A stretch of 20,769 bases of DNA from positions 653-21,421 of the forward strand of contig DMPB01000039.1 of the NCBI GenBank assembly GCA_003456175.1, in the 5' to 3' direction. The DNA comes from Chitinophagaceae bacterium (lineage in GTDB: Bacteria > Bacteroidota > Bacteroidia > Chitinophagales > Chitinophagaceae). The translations under genes were made by a program, and so were the position numbers. Below are positions 1 through 7,738 of this stretch, piece after piece. Under the pieces are notes generated by a model, which saw nothing but the letters and a program-made list of their open reading frames with translations, ran no database searches and was not told the origin of the DNA. The number at the start of each line of letters is the position of its first letter. Positions within the stretch are counted from its first letter, which is position 1.

Positions 1-333
1 ACTGCTAGGTATACCGAACCACCATGTAATTAGGTTCCATGTAATAGCTGCAATTAAGCCAGCCATCAGCACATGCAAGTTGATGATTTCGTTTTCAGGC
101 GAGCCGGGGTTAACCCACTTGCTCACCGTTTCGCCAATACCAAAATGACCAATGATATACTTAGAAATGAAAAAGGCTAAAAAATTGAAAAATGCAGCCC
201 AAAGTACAGCCTGAAACGGTGTAAGTACTTTAGTACTTACGATGGTAGCAATAGAATTTGCAGCATCGTGGAAGCCATTGATGTAATCAAAAATCAAGGC
301 TAAAATAATAATAACAACAAGTAGGGTAAACAT
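1..333 (-). CDS. pit: Pit-family inorganic phosphate permease, N-terminal part (cut by window edge)
   Basis: Low-affinity inorganic phosphate transporter of the inner membrane. The reading frame is open from the ATG at 333 to base 1, giving the first 111 residues; the stop lies outside the window. The N-terminus is a membrane helix (FTLLVVIIILALIFDYI) followed directly by the family hallmark GFHDAANSIATI, and further hydrophobic segments follow, including AVLWAAFFNFLAFFI. It lies 39 bases downstream of the DUF47 gene on the same strand, the usual Pit/DUF47 pairing, so the two are probably co-transcribed. Family assignment rests on the GFHDAANS motif and the partner gene. Only the substrate class, not the coupling ion, can be inferred. 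Confidence 0.93.
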   Translation of the reverse strand, partial: MFTLLVVIIILALIFDYINGFHDAANSIATIVSTKVLTPFQAVLWAAFFNFLAFFISKYIIGHFGIGETVSKWVNPGSPENEIINLHVLMAGLIAAITWNLITWWFGIPSS

Positions 334-372
334 AAATGTGTTTTTGTAACAGAATAATGTTCATCGTATGCA

Positions 373-1020
373 CTAAGCATACTTAACAATGATGCTTTCA
401 ATTACATTACCTGCATCTTCACATTTATCGGTAGCTGTTTCTAGTACTTGATAAATTTCACGTTTAATAATGAGCTCTTTCGCAGAATTATCTTCTGCAA
501 ATAGGCGTTCAATACTCATATCAAATACATCGTCGGCTTGGTTCTCAATACTATTTACTTTAACCAGCGCTTCTGTCATTTGGCGGAGGTTCTTCATATC
601 ACGAAGGCCATTCACAGCAATCTTAATTTGAACAACACTTTGTTCAACTAGATCGGCCATTTTTTGAATACCTAAATCATTAGGGTTAACGCGATAGAAA
701 TTAATTTTTTTGGCCGAGGCAAAAATATAATCAGCAATATCGTCTAACGCACTGGCAAGGTAGTGAATGTCTTCTCTATCGAAAGGCGTTATAAAGTTGC
801 GACCTAGTTCTGTAAAAATGCGGTGGGTATGGTCGTCGTTCTTGTGTTCTAAATCTTCTAGTTGTTTCGTAATGCTAGCACGCTTATCGGCATCTGGCTC
901 ATGTACTAACTGGCGTAATAGCTTACCCATTTGATCTACCGTAGCTGCTACATCTTCAAATAACTCGTAAAAAATTACATTCTTCGGCATAAATAACTTG
1001 CCAATTGAGTTCAAACCCAT
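373..1020 (-). CDS. DUF47 / PhoU-like Pit accessory protein
   Basis: An all-helical PhoU-like protein of about 215 residues, the standard partner of Pit permeases, thought to modulate phosphate uptake from the cytoplasmic side. Diagnostic features are the opening MGLNSIGKLFMPKN, the stretch ITPFDREDIHYLASALDDI near the middle and the helical C-terminus ending VIESIIVKYA. The frame stays open upstream to a GTG at 1068 (231 residues), but that adds 16 residues unlike the family, and the ATG at 1020 opens exactly at the usual N-terminus, so I prefer 1020. A TAnnTTTG-type box (1036-1043, minus strand) lies just upstream of 1020, which also fits. Pit follows 39 bases downstream. There are no membrane segments or signal peptide. 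Confidence 0.9.
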   Translation of the reverse strand: MGLNSIGKLFMPKNVIFYELFEDVAATVDQMGKLLRQLVHEPDADKRASITKQLEDLEHKNDDHTHRIFTELGRNFITPFDREDIHYLASALDDIADYIFASAKKINFYRVNPNDLGIQKMADLVEQSVVQIKIAVNGLRDMKNLRQMTEALVKVNSIENQADDVFDMSIERLFAEDNSAKELIIKREIYQVLETATDKCEDAGNVIESIIVKYA

Positions 1021-1035
1021 GCGTAAAAATTTGGG

Positions 1036-1043
1036 CAAAGTTA
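1036..1043 (-). promoter_or_regulatory. Candidate -7 element for the DUF47-pit operon
   Basis: On the minus strand this reads TAACTTTG, a perfect match to the Bacteroidota -7 consensus TAnnTTTG. Transcription would start near 1030, ten bases before the ATG at 1020 and downstream of the alternative GTG at 1068. No convincing -33 TTTG is seen. One such octamer per hundred or so bases is expected in about 5 percent of cases by chance, so this is suggestive only. Confidence 0.35.
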
Positions 1044-1126
1044 CCGAAGGGATAGGTTGACTACCCACCGTAAGCTGAATTAATAATTACTTAACATAGG
1101 GTGTGCAGCGGCAGCTTGTTCAATTG

Positions 1127-1166
1127 TTAACACGCTGGTAATGTAGCAGTAACATTACCGTAACAT
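1127..1166 (+). promoter_or_regulatory. Putative Pho box: four 7-base units at 11-base period
   Basis: The units TTAACAC (1127), GTAATGT (1138), GTAACAT (1149) and GTAACAT (1160) are spaced by exactly 4 bases each. PhoB boxes in Enterobacteria (CTGTCAT, 4-base spacer) and PhoP boxes in Bacillus (TTAACA-like, 5-base spacer) have the same 11-base period, matching head-to-tail binding of OmpR-family dimers. The array ends 8 bases before a TAnnTTTG box at 1175, placing it where an activator would replace a -33 element. It also contains an inverted repeat (1137-1144 with 1152-1159). A PhoB-like regulator is encoded at 6931-7617. Binding is inferred, not shown. Confidence 0.6.
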
Positions 1167-1174
1167 ATGGCCGA

Positions 1175-1182
1175 TACGTTTG
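1175..1182 (+). promoter_or_regulatory. -7 element of the TonB-receptor promoter
   Basis: TACGTTTG fits the TAnnTTTG consensus. It lies downstream of the ATG at 1167, so transcripts starting about 6 bases after it would exclude that ATG and begin translation at the ATG at 1203, which opens directly on a signal peptide. Confidence 0.5.
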
Positions 1183-1202
1183 CACTCGAAAACCAAAAAG
1201 CC

Positions 1203-4016
1203 ATGCGTTCAGCAGCTCTCCCCAAATTTGTGCTCTCACTGCTTACTTTTTTAATCACTACCATTAGCGCAATTGCACAAACCAATTACGGAAAAATTTC
1301 TGGTCGTATTGTTGATCCTAATAACAAACCTATATCAGGTGCTACTGTAATTATTGCAGGTAACAAGGGTATTGCAACAGGCGTTGATGGTCGCTTCACA
1401 CTAAGTGTACCTTACGGTAAATACGAAATTACCATTACAGCAGTTGGCTTTGTAAGCAAAACGGTTAGCGATGTAGAAGTGAAAGCTGGTGCTGTTGAAG
1501 AGTTAGATATTGTGTTAGATGTAAAGGCTAATAAATTAGATGACGTAACTGTTAAAACAAGTGCACGTCGCGAAACTACCAATGCACTTATTGCGTATCA
1601 AAAAAATACTAACACTGTTGCAGCAGTTGTAAGTGCCGAAGCTATTCGCCGTAGTCCAGATCGTAACACTGGCGAAGTTTTAAAACGTACACCAGGTGCC
1701 TCTATTCAAGAAGGTAGATTCTTAATTGTTCGTGGCTTAGCCGACCGATATAATCAAGCTATGCTAAATGGGGTATTATTAGGTAGTACCGAACCCGATA
1801 GAAAGGCGTTCAGTTTCGACTTAATTCCTGCGAATATGATTGAAAATATCATCATTAATAAAGCATTTGTTCCAGAACTCCCAGGCGAATGGGCAGGTGG
1901 TTTAGTACAAGTGAATACAAGAGATATTCCGGCTAAGAATTTCTTTAATATACAAATTGGTGCAGGTGTTAATACACAAGCACATTTCAGAGATTTTTAT
2001 CGCTACAAGGGTGGTAAAACAGATTGGCTAGGTATTGATGATGGTACCAGAACATTACCAAGTTCTTACACTACCAAAAACCGGTTCGATATTTTGTCGC
2101 CAGCCGATAAAGTAGCCATTGGTAAAGAAATGCCTAACATTTGGAGCACTTATATTGCGAATGCACCAGTAAATGGACAATTACAACTTAGTGGCGGTTT
2201 TAATGCTAAGATGAAAGGTAGTCAACAATTCGGTGGTGTATTCGGCTTTACCTATCAAAGAAATACCCGCCATACGAATATTGAAAACAACGGATTTAAC
2301 TTCCAAGGTGGTGGCATTTTTAACCCCGATTATACTTTAGTGGATGTACGTTATGCAGAAGATGTACAATGGGGTGCTTTAGGTTCATTAACTTATCAAC
2401 TGAACAATAACCACAAAGTATCAGCGAAAACTATCCTTAATATTAATAGCACCGACTTTGTAAGTGCTCGTACTGGTAATGAGAACTTTACGTCAAATCT
2501 TGATAGAGTACGCGGTTCTGAATTAGGCTTCCGTCAAAATACTTTTTGGAATACGCAAATAGTAGGTGACCATAACATTTACGTAAGTAATAAGCAATTC
2601 AAATTACGTTGGTATGGTTCATTCGGATTGTTAGATGGTTTTACTCCTGATCAACGTAGAATCTATTACGTGCAAGCAGGTGGCGCTGCAAGTGGTAATC
2701 CATTTTTATTACAAGCATCTGATGTGTTGAGCCAAAAGAGCGGCAACCGTTTCTTCCAAAACTTGAACGATTACATTTATACTGGTGGTGCCGATTTGAG
2801 CCATACAGTTACAGCATTTGGTTACAAGCAAACGATTAAAGGTGGTTACATGTTCCAAATTAGAGATCGTTTGTTCGACGCTAAACCCTTTTCAATTTTC
2901 TTACCTCGTAGTAACAACGCTTTACGTGCTTTAACTGAAGATGTAATTTTTAGTCCACAGAACTTTGGCGATGGTAGTGCAAGCAGTAATTTATTTGCTT
3001 TCGATGCTATTAGAGGTACACGTTTCCGCTACATTGCTAACACAATTCTAAATGCTGCTTATGTGCAGTTTGATAATCAATTCACCGATAAGCTAAAGCT
3101 AGTTTGGGGTGCCCGTTTAGAAGATTATGACCAATTAGTAGGTAGCACTAGAAAGAGTGATCCGCGTTTCAACAATGTTCGTGTTAGAGATTTCTTACCA
3201 GGTGTTAACCTAACATACAAAGTGAATCAAAAAGTAAATATTCGCTTAACAGGTAGCCAAACCGTTGTTCGCCCAGAGTTAAGAGAATTGGCTACGTTTG
3301 AGTATTACGATTTTGAGTTGAATGCTGCAGTACAAGGTACACCAACATTAGAACGTACTAAAGTTACCAATCTTGATTTGCGATACGAGTTGTATCCTTC
3401 TGCTGGTGAAGTATTTACACTTGGTGCTTTCTACAAATATTTTGATAAGCCTATTGAAATGTTATTCAACTATGGGCCTGGTGGTGCTAGTTTCTTTAAC
3501 TATCAAAACCCTGCTAGTGCAACTGCTTTTGGTGTTGAGTTAGAGGCTCGTAAAAAGTTGGATTTCTTAGGTGCTGCATTTAACAAATTCACCTTACAAG
3601 CCAATGCAGCATACATCAATAGCCGTGTGAACGATGACCGTTTAGGATTAGATAGACCATTGCAAGGACAAAGCCCTTACGTATTAAACATGGGCTTGTT
3701 ATACGATAATCAGAAACATGGTATTAGTGCAACATTATTGTATAATCAAATTGGTCGTAGGGTAGCCTTTGTGGGAAGTGAAGATCAGCCCGACACATAC
3801 GAAGCACCACGCCCTGTATTTGACTTTCAACTTACTAAAAAGTTGTACCAAAATAAAATGGAGTTGCGTTTGAATGTGCAAGACATTCTGAACCAGAAAT
3901 TATACTTCTATCAGAATGCCGATGGTAATAACAACTTCAATAAAACAACTGATCCAATACGCTTTGCACGCCAGTTTGGTACTAATATCAGTTTCACTGT
4001 TGGTTATGCTTTATAA
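1203..4016 (+). CDS. TonB-dependent outer-membrane receptor with CarboxypepD_reg-like domain
   Basis: A 937-residue outer-membrane active transporter. In order: a signal peptide (about 1-26, ending ISAIAQ), a carboxypeptidase-regulatory-like beta-sandwich (ISGRIVDPNNKPISGATVII, about 32-110), a TonB plug (about 120-240, with TPGASIQEG, FLIVRGLADRYNQ and TEPDRKAFSFDLIP) and a beta-barrel to the C-terminus (FTVGYAL). The frame also has an ATG at 1167 adding 12 residues (949 in all), but it sits immediately behind the Pho-box-like array and ahead of the -7 box; starting at 1203 gives a clean signal peptide. The beta-helix lipoprotein follows after 48 bases without a terminator, suggesting an operon. 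The promoter architecture and neighbours point to phosphate-starvation control, so a phosphorus-containing ligand is a fair guess, but the substrate cannot be read from the sequence. Confidence 0.9.
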   Translation: MRSAALPKFVLSLLTFLITTISAIAQTNYGKISGRIVDPNNKPISGATVIIAGNKGIATGVDGRFTLSVPYGKYEITITAVGFVSKTVSDVEVKAGAVEELDIVLDVKANKLDDVTVKTSARRETTNALIAYQKNTNTVAAVVSAEAIRRSPDRNTGEVLKRTPGASIQEGRFLIVRGLADRYNQAMLNGVLLGSTEPDRKAFSFDLIPANMIENIIINKAFVPELPGEWAGGLVQVNTRDIPAKNFFNIQIGAGVNTQAHFRDFYRYKGGKTDWLGIDDGTRTLPSSYTTKNRFDILSPADKVAIGKEMPNIWSTYIANAPVNGQLQLSGGFNAKMKGSQQFGGVFGFTYQRNTRHTNIENNGFNFQGGGIFNPDYTLVDVRYAEDVQWGALGSLTYQLNNNHKVSAKTILNINSTDFVSARTGNENFTSNLDRVRGSELGFRQNTFWNTQIVGDHNIYVSNKQFKLRWYGSFGLLDGFTPDQRRIYYVQAGGAASGNPFLLQASDVLSQKSGNRFFQNLNDYIYTGGADLSHTVTAFGYKQTIKGGYMFQIRDRLFDAKPFSIFLPRSNNALRALTEDVIFSPQNFGDGSASSNLFAFDAIRGTRFRYIANTILNAAYVQFDNQFTDKLKLVWGARLEDYDQLVGSTRKSDPRFNNVRVRDFLPGVNLTYKVNQKVNIRLTGSQTVVRPELRELATFEYYDFELNAAVQGTPTLERTKVTNLDLRYELYPSAGEVFTLGAFYKYFDKPIEMLFNYGPGGASFFNYQNPASATAFGVELEARKKLDFLGAAFNKFTLQANAAYINSRVNDDRLGLDRPLQGQSPYVLNMGLLYDNQKHGISATLLYNQIGRRVAFVGSEDQPDTYEAPRPVFDFQLTKKLYQNKMELRLNVQDILNQKLYFYQNADGNNNFNKTTDPIRFARQFGTNISFTVGYAL
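1410..1421 (-). repeat. TTTACCGTAAGG 12-mer, copy 1 (coding)
   Basis: Reverse-orientation copy inside the receptor gene, where it encodes PYGK. Flanks match the 14-mer form in 13 of 14 positions. Confidence 0.6.
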
Positions 4017-4064
4017 CATCAACTATAATTAATCTCCTTACAAAATCAAGCTCAAATCATAGTT

Positions 4065-5498
4065 ATGAAAAAGGTTCTATTTTACCTCGCAGCATTAGTA
4101 GGTGTAGCTACTGTTAGCTGTAGAAAAATTGAAGAAGATGGTCAAATTGTTGTTGTTAACAATAACAGTGGTACCAATAACCCTACTACGGGGCAAACTA
4201 TTACATTACGTGGCCGTATCGATAAGGATACCATTTTACGTAAGGGTAATAATTACATTATTGATGGCTTGGTGTACATGGTAAATAATGCCACCATGCG
4301 TATTGAACCGGGTGTTACAGTTAAAGCTAATTTTCAGGGTGCTAATGTTGGTGCCTTGGTAATTACACGTGGTGCTAAACTTGTAGCCGATGGTACAGTG
4401 AATGAACCGATTGTATTTTCAAGTGCCAACCCTCGTCCACGCAGTGGCGATTGGGGTGGTGTTGTTATTTGCGGACGTGCCTCTATCAATACTACTTTCA
4501 ATGGTCAGCAAGGTGTGTATCAGGTTGAGGGTGGTATTAATAACTCATTTGGCGATGGCTTAGCCGGTGGCGGTACAGCTCCTAATGATGATGATAGTTC
4601 TGGCGTATTGCGTTACGTTCGTATTGAGTATGCTGGTTATGCTTTCAATCCTGATCAGGAAATTAACAGTTTAACAATGGCTGCTGTTGGTCGCAAAACA
4701 GTAATAGACTACGTACAAGTTACTTACGCAAAAGATGATGCTTTCGAGTGGTTTGGTGGTACTGTAGATTGCCAGCACTTAATAGCTTGGAAAACACAAG
4801 ATGATGATTTTGATAGCGATAATGGTTTCAGTGGTCGTGTACAATTTGGCTTGATTTTCCGTGATTCTGCTATTGCCGATATCTCTCGTTCTGAGGCTTT
4901 CGAATCAGATAACGATGCCAATGGCTCAACCAATGCACCACAAACACGTGCTGTATTCAGTAATATAACAGCGATTGGTCCACGTGCTACGTTAACCAAT
5001 GTTGGTAACAGTTTGTATTTAGCTGCTGCACAAATTCGTCGTAACTCAGGTATCTCTATCTTCAATTCAATTTTCATTGGCTGGCCTACTGGTTTATTGA
5101 TAGATGCCTCTCGCGGTCGTGTACTTGATTTGAACGTACAAGATTCAACGGTTCGCTTTAAGAATAACATTATTGCTGGCTGTAACACACCTTATGCTTA
5201 TACAGCTAGTGCTACGCCTACAGGTTGGAACAACCAGAGTGTACAAGATTGGTTTTCTAATACTTTTTTTGCGAACCAAACTATTACAACTGCCGATGGT
5301 GCTCGCTTGATTGCACCATTCAATTATAGCCAGCCCGATCCTACGCCTTTCGGTGTTAGCGGTTCTCCAGCATCAGGTGCTAGCTTTGCCGATCCTAAGT
5401 TGGTTGGTTTTAGAGCTGTTAGCTTCCGTGGTGGTGTTGCTGCTGCAGGTGCCGATCAAACATGGTGGAAAGGTTGGACTAGCTTTCCTACAGAATAA
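4065..5498 (+). CDS. Surface-type lipoprotein with right-handed beta-helix repeats
   Basis: A 477-residue lipoprotein with signal MKKVLFYLAALVGVATVSC and lipidated Cys19. The following RKIEED combines a basic residue with acidic ones, resembling the Bacteroidota signal for surface exposure. The body is rich in short beta-strands with repeated I-x-x-G/V-T and NN turns (about 60-440), such as MRIEPGVTVKANF, LVITRGAKLVADG and PIVFSSANPRPRSGDWGGV, typical of a parallel beta-helix, plus Asp-rich stretches (TAPNDDDSSGV, KTQDDDFDSDNG) that could bind cations. Enzymatic function is unknown; no catalytic site is recognised. It follows the TonB receptor closely and is followed by a 40-base palindrome, so the two form one unit. 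It probably cooperates with the receptor in capturing or processing an external ligand, by analogy with other receptor-lipoprotein pairs, although it is not SusD-like. Confidence 0.82.
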   Translation: MKKVLFYLAALVGVATVSCRKIEEDGQIVVVNNNSGTNNPTTGQTITLRGRIDKDTILRKGNNYIIDGLVYMVNNATMRIEPGVTVKANFQGANVGALVITRGAKLVADGTVNEPIVFSSANPRPRSGDWGGVVICGRASINTTFNGQQGVYQVEGGINNSFGDGLAGGGTAPNDDDSSGVLRYVRIEYAGYAFNPDQEINSLTMAAVGRKTVIDYVQVTYAKDDAFEWFGGTVDCQHLIAWKTQDDDFDSDNGFSGRVQFGLIFRDSAIADISRSEAFESDNDANGSTNAPQTRAVFSNITAIGPRATLTNVGNSLYLAAAQIRRNSGISIFNSIFIGWPTGLLIDASRGRVLDLNVQDSTVRFKNNIIAGCNTPYAYTASATPTGWNNQSVQDWFSNTFFANQTITTADGARLIAPFNYSQPDPTPFGVSGSPASGASFADPKLVGFRAVSFRGGVAAAGADQTWWKGWTSFPTE

Positions 5499-5516
5499 TT
5501 GAGTTTTGATATACTG

Positions 5517-5556
5517 ACATGAAAGAGGCGTTGCATATGCAACGCCTCTTTCATGT
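5517..5556. terminator. Perfect 40-base palindrome, terminator of the receptor-lipoprotein operon
   Basis: Bases 5517-5536 are exactly complementary to 5537-5556 (arm ACATGAAAGAGGCGTTGCAT). The hairpin starts 19 bases after the lipoprotein stop codon. There is no clear T-run after it, so it may act as a weak or bidirectional terminator or as an mRNA 3' stabiliser. Confidence 0.75.
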
Positions 5557-5784
5557 TATACATAATACCTTTCGGTAAAAGATTAATATGTAATTATTAT
5601 AAACTTCATATATGCTTTACATTGAAGTACAACATTTGCAACGCAAGCAAGAACGATAGTAGATTTTCTCATGCCGGCCGCTATTTCTATAGTGGCTTTT
5701 TATTTTATAAAATACGTATTGGCAGAGAGTAGTAGGTATTTAATCATTTACCGTAAGGTGCTTAATTACAAGCTATTAGTATGC
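5557..5784. other. Intergenic stretch between convergent genes
   Basis: AT-rich sequence between the lipoprotein terminator and the end of the kinase gene. It holds one 12-mer copy (5747-5758), a related degenerate copy, CCTTTCGGTAAAAG, near 5568, and the outer arm of the kinase terminator hairpin. I see no gene, RNA gene or promoter. Confidence 0.6.
5747..5758 (+). repeat. TTTACCGTAAGG 12-mer, copy 2 (intergenic)
   Basis: Part of the exact 14-mer CATTTACCGTAAGG at 5745-5758. The 12-mer is found six times in the window, against an expectation well below 0.01 for this base composition (my estimate). This copy overlaps the foot of the hairpin after the kinase gene. Confidence 0.7.
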
Positions 5785-5795
5785 TTAAGCACCTT
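5755..5795 (-). terminator. Hairpin at the 3' end of the kinase gene
   Basis: Arms of 11 bases (5755-5765 AAGGTGCTTAA, and 5785-5795) enclose a 19-base loop. The inner arm overlaps the kinase stop codon. There is no strong U-tract on the minus strand, so termination strength is uncertain. Confidence 0.45.
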
Positions 5796-6840
5796 CTTTA
5801 CGACCATCGAGTGTGAATCCGAAGGTAGTTCCAATATCTACTTTACTACGTACATGTATGCTTTGGCCATGCGCCTCAATAATATGCTTACAAATTGCAA
5901 GCCCAAGACCAGTGCCGCCTGCATTGCGGCTCCTACCTCTGTCGGTTCTATAGAAACGCTCAAAAATTCTAGGTAAGTGTTCTTCGCTAATGCCAATACC
6001 ATCGTCGCCAATTTCAATTAAAACACGTTCACCATCTGTTTGATATACACTTGCTACAATATGGCCACCTTGCTTACCATACTTGGTAGCATTGGTTACA
6101 AGATTGGTAATTACCTGCTTAATTTTAGATTTATCGGCAAATACTATAATAGGTATTTCGCAACCTTTTTTAATGGTACAATCAATATTACTCGATGCAG
6201 TTTGTAAGCTCAGTGCTTCAAACACTTCTCGAATCATATCTTGAATAACAAAGTTCTCTTTGTATAAGGGTTGCTCTCCTGTTTCAAGTCGTGTAATTTC
6301 ATCTAAATCGCTTACAAGATGTACTAGCCTGTCTACATTTTTACTGGCATTTTCTAAAAAGCGAGTACTTACTTTGGGGTTATCAAGTGCACCACCTAGT
6401 AAGGTGTCAACATAACCTTGAATAGCGAAAATGGGTGTTTTAAATTCATGCGATAAATTTTGTAAAAACTCTCTTCTGAACACCTCATTGTTTCTAAGTT
6501 CTTCAATTTCACTTTTGCGTTGAATTGCCCAGCGCTCCACATCTTCACGTACTTCATCAATACCTTTTTGTGGAAGAATGTACTTATAGTACATCTCTTC
6601 TTTTTTAGAGGCTTTTGTTTGATAAATAAATTTATAGATGAGTTTTATCTTTCGATAAATAAACCACTGAAGTACAAATCGTATTAAAAAATAACTTCCT
6701 ATAAAAATTACAGCTAATGAAATTAATGCAATCTTCCAATCGGGGCGAATAACATATATGCCCAAGCTAATTGGCATACTTAATAGCACTGCTGTTAAAG
6801 CAGATAATTGATTGGGTGTTAAGTTTTTTGTTGTAAACAA
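5785..6840 (-). CDS. phoR: PhoR-like sensor histidine kinase
   Basis: A membrane histidine kinase of 351 residues. Two membrane helices lie at about 14-31 and 37-60 with almost no periplasmic loop between them, so it has no extracytoplasmic sensor domain and may sense within the membrane or through partners. Then come a linker helix, the HisKA domain with the phospho-accepting His131 in NLSHEFKTP, and a HATPase_c domain with N-box N246/N250, the G1 box DDGIGI (279-284) and the G2 box GGTGLGL (308-314). All catalytic motifs are intact. It lies downstream of the response regulator on the same strand, separated by a terminator-like hairpin. Assignment to phosphate signalling rests on the PhoB/PhoR-type architecture and the Pit, DUF47 and Pho-box context; another stimulus is possible. 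Confidence 0.82.
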   Translation of the reverse strand: MFTTKNLTPNQLSALTAVLLSMPISLGIYVIRPDWKIALISLAVIFIGSYFLIRFVLQWFIYRKIKLIYKFIYQTKASKKEEMYYKYILPQKGIDEVREDVERWAIQRKSEIEELRNNEVFRREFLQNLSHEFKTPIFAIQGYVDTLLGGALDNPKVSTRFLENASKNVDRLVHLVSDLDEITRLETGEQPLYKENFVIQDMIREVFEALSLQTASSNIDCTIKKGCEIPIIVFADKSKIKQVITNLVTNATKYGKQGGHIVASVYQTDGERVLIEIGDDGIGISEEHLPRIFERFYRTDRGRSRNAGGTGLGLAICKHIIEAHGQSIHVRSKVDIGTTFGFTLDGRKEGA

Positions 6841-6868
6841 GTGTTGTTTTTTAATGTATGCATATTAC

Positions 6869-6909
6869 AAAAAAAGGGTAAATGCTTCGTGGTTGGTAAG
6901 CATTTACCC
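6869..6909 (-). terminator. Intrinsic terminator between regulator and kinase genes
   Basis: A 12-base perfect stem (6876-6887 GGGTAAATGCTT with 6898-6909) and a 10-base loop, followed on the minus strand by seven T residues (6875-6869). It sits 21 bases after the regulator stop codon and before the kinase start at 6840, so kinase expression would depend on readthrough or a separate promoter. Confidence 0.82.
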
Positions 6910-6919
6910 TTACGGTAAA
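6908..6919 (-). repeat. TTTACCGTAAGG 12-mer, copy 3 (intergenic)
   Basis: Lies immediately after the regulator stop codon and overlaps the foot of the terminator stem by two bases. With the adjacent TTTACC it forms a further small inverted repeat (TTTACC-CTTAC-GGTAAA). Confidence 0.6.
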
Positions 6920-6930
6920 AGAAAAATCAG

Positions 6931-7617
6931 TTACAGTTCAAATTTGTATCCAACGCCTTTAACAGTAGTAATACAATCGATACCCATTTTTTGGCGAATC
7001 TTACGGATGTGTACATCAATAGTTCTATCGCCAACAATAACATCGGCACCCCACACCTGGCTCAATATTTCGTTACGTAAAAAAACTCTGCCTGGCTTAC
7101 TTGCAAGTAGGTATAATAGTTCAAATTCCTTTTTTGCCAATACTACTTCGGTACCACTTACAGTTACAACAAAGCGGTTAGGATCTATGCTTATATTATC
7201 GATTTGTATTGCTTTACCTTCTTGCTCTTTCGGTAGGCGTCGAAATATGGCGTTAACTCTGCTTACGAGTACTTTCGGGCTAATGGGTTTGCTTATGTAA
7301 TCATCTGCACCCATTTCTAAACCTTTTATTTGCGAACTTTCATCGTTCAATGCAGTAAGGAAAATAATTAGCGTATCGTTAAAACTAGTTTGACTGCGCA
7401 GGTAAGCACATGCTTCGATACCTGTTTTTTTCGGCATCATTATGTCAAGAATAATCAAGTCGGGCTGCACTTGCTTTGCTAAGTCTATTGCTTCTTGTCC
7501 GTCTTTGGCGGTAACAATTTCATATCCTTCCTTCGACAGATTGTAACTGATAATTTCAAGGATATCAGGTTCGTCGTCGGCAATCAGTATCTTTTTAGCC
7601 TTTGATTCCATTAACAT
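6931..7617 (-). CDS. phoB: PhoB-like response regulator, OmpR family
   Basis: A 228-residue two-component regulator. The receiver domain (about 8-125) has the acidic pair D14/D15, phospho-accepting Asp58 in LIILDIMMP, Thr88 and Lys110 (ISKPI). The winged-helix DNA-binding domain (about 135-228) ends in the typical DRTIDVHIRKIRQKMG and TVKGVGYKF elements. The upstream gene boundary and the kinase downstream make it a two-component pair. It is the natural candidate to bind the 11-base-period array at 1127-1166, since OmpR-family proteins bind tandem direct repeats. A second ATG lies 6 bases inside (7611) and cannot be excluded as the start. The name phoB is by context and architecture. Confidence 0.87.
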   Translation of the reverse strand: MLMESKAKKILIADDEPDILEIISYNLSKEGYEIVTAKDGQEAIDLAKQVQPDLIILDIMMPKKTGIEACAYLRSQTSFNDTLIIFLTALNDESSQIKGLEMGADDYISKPISPKVLVSRVNAIFRRLPKEQEGKAIQIDNISIDPNRFVVTVSGTEVVLAKKEFELLYLLASKPGRVFLRNEILSQVWGADVIVGDRTIDVHIRKIRQKMGIDCITTVKGVGYKFEL

Positions 7618-7627
7618 AACGTTTACA

Positions 7628-7635
7628 CAAAAATA
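7628..7635 (-). promoter_or_regulatory. Candidate -7 element for the response regulator
   Basis: On the minus strand this reads TATTTTTG, matching TAnnTTTG, 10 bases upstream of the start at 7617. No good -33 element is visible at the usual distance. Confidence 0.35.
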
Positions 7636-7706
7636 ATTTCAACCATAAAGCTACTACATCCTACGACATTATGTAATTGTTAAACAGCAAAGCGGCGGCT
7701 AAACTG

Positions 7707-7714
7707 TACATTTG
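7707..7714 (+). promoter_or_regulatory. Candidate -7 element for the 712-residue protein
   Basis: TACATTTG matches TAnnTTTG and lies 24 bases before the ATG at 7739, which would leave a short leader. A TTG at 7677 is too far away to be a normal -33 element. Confidence 0.35.
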
Positions 7715-7738
7715 TTATTGGCTAATCGTTAGAATACA

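Noticed and set aside
1167..1202. ATG at 1167 as the start of the TonB receptor
   Set aside because: It lies between the operator-like array and the -7 box and adds a non-signal-like tail ahead of the signal peptide; kept only as an alternative.
4724..5188. Minus-strand open frame of 154 codons inside the lipoprotein gene
   Set aside because: Antisense to a well-supported gene, no recognisable domain, composition of a shadow frame.
5671..5976. Plus-strand frame of 101 codons across the end of the kinase gene
   Set aside because: Overlaps the kinase in antisense, and its start region has no promoter or family match.
6812..7300. Plus-strand frame of 162 codons
   Set aside because: Antisense to the kinase start and the response regulator; both of those have intact catalytic motifs.
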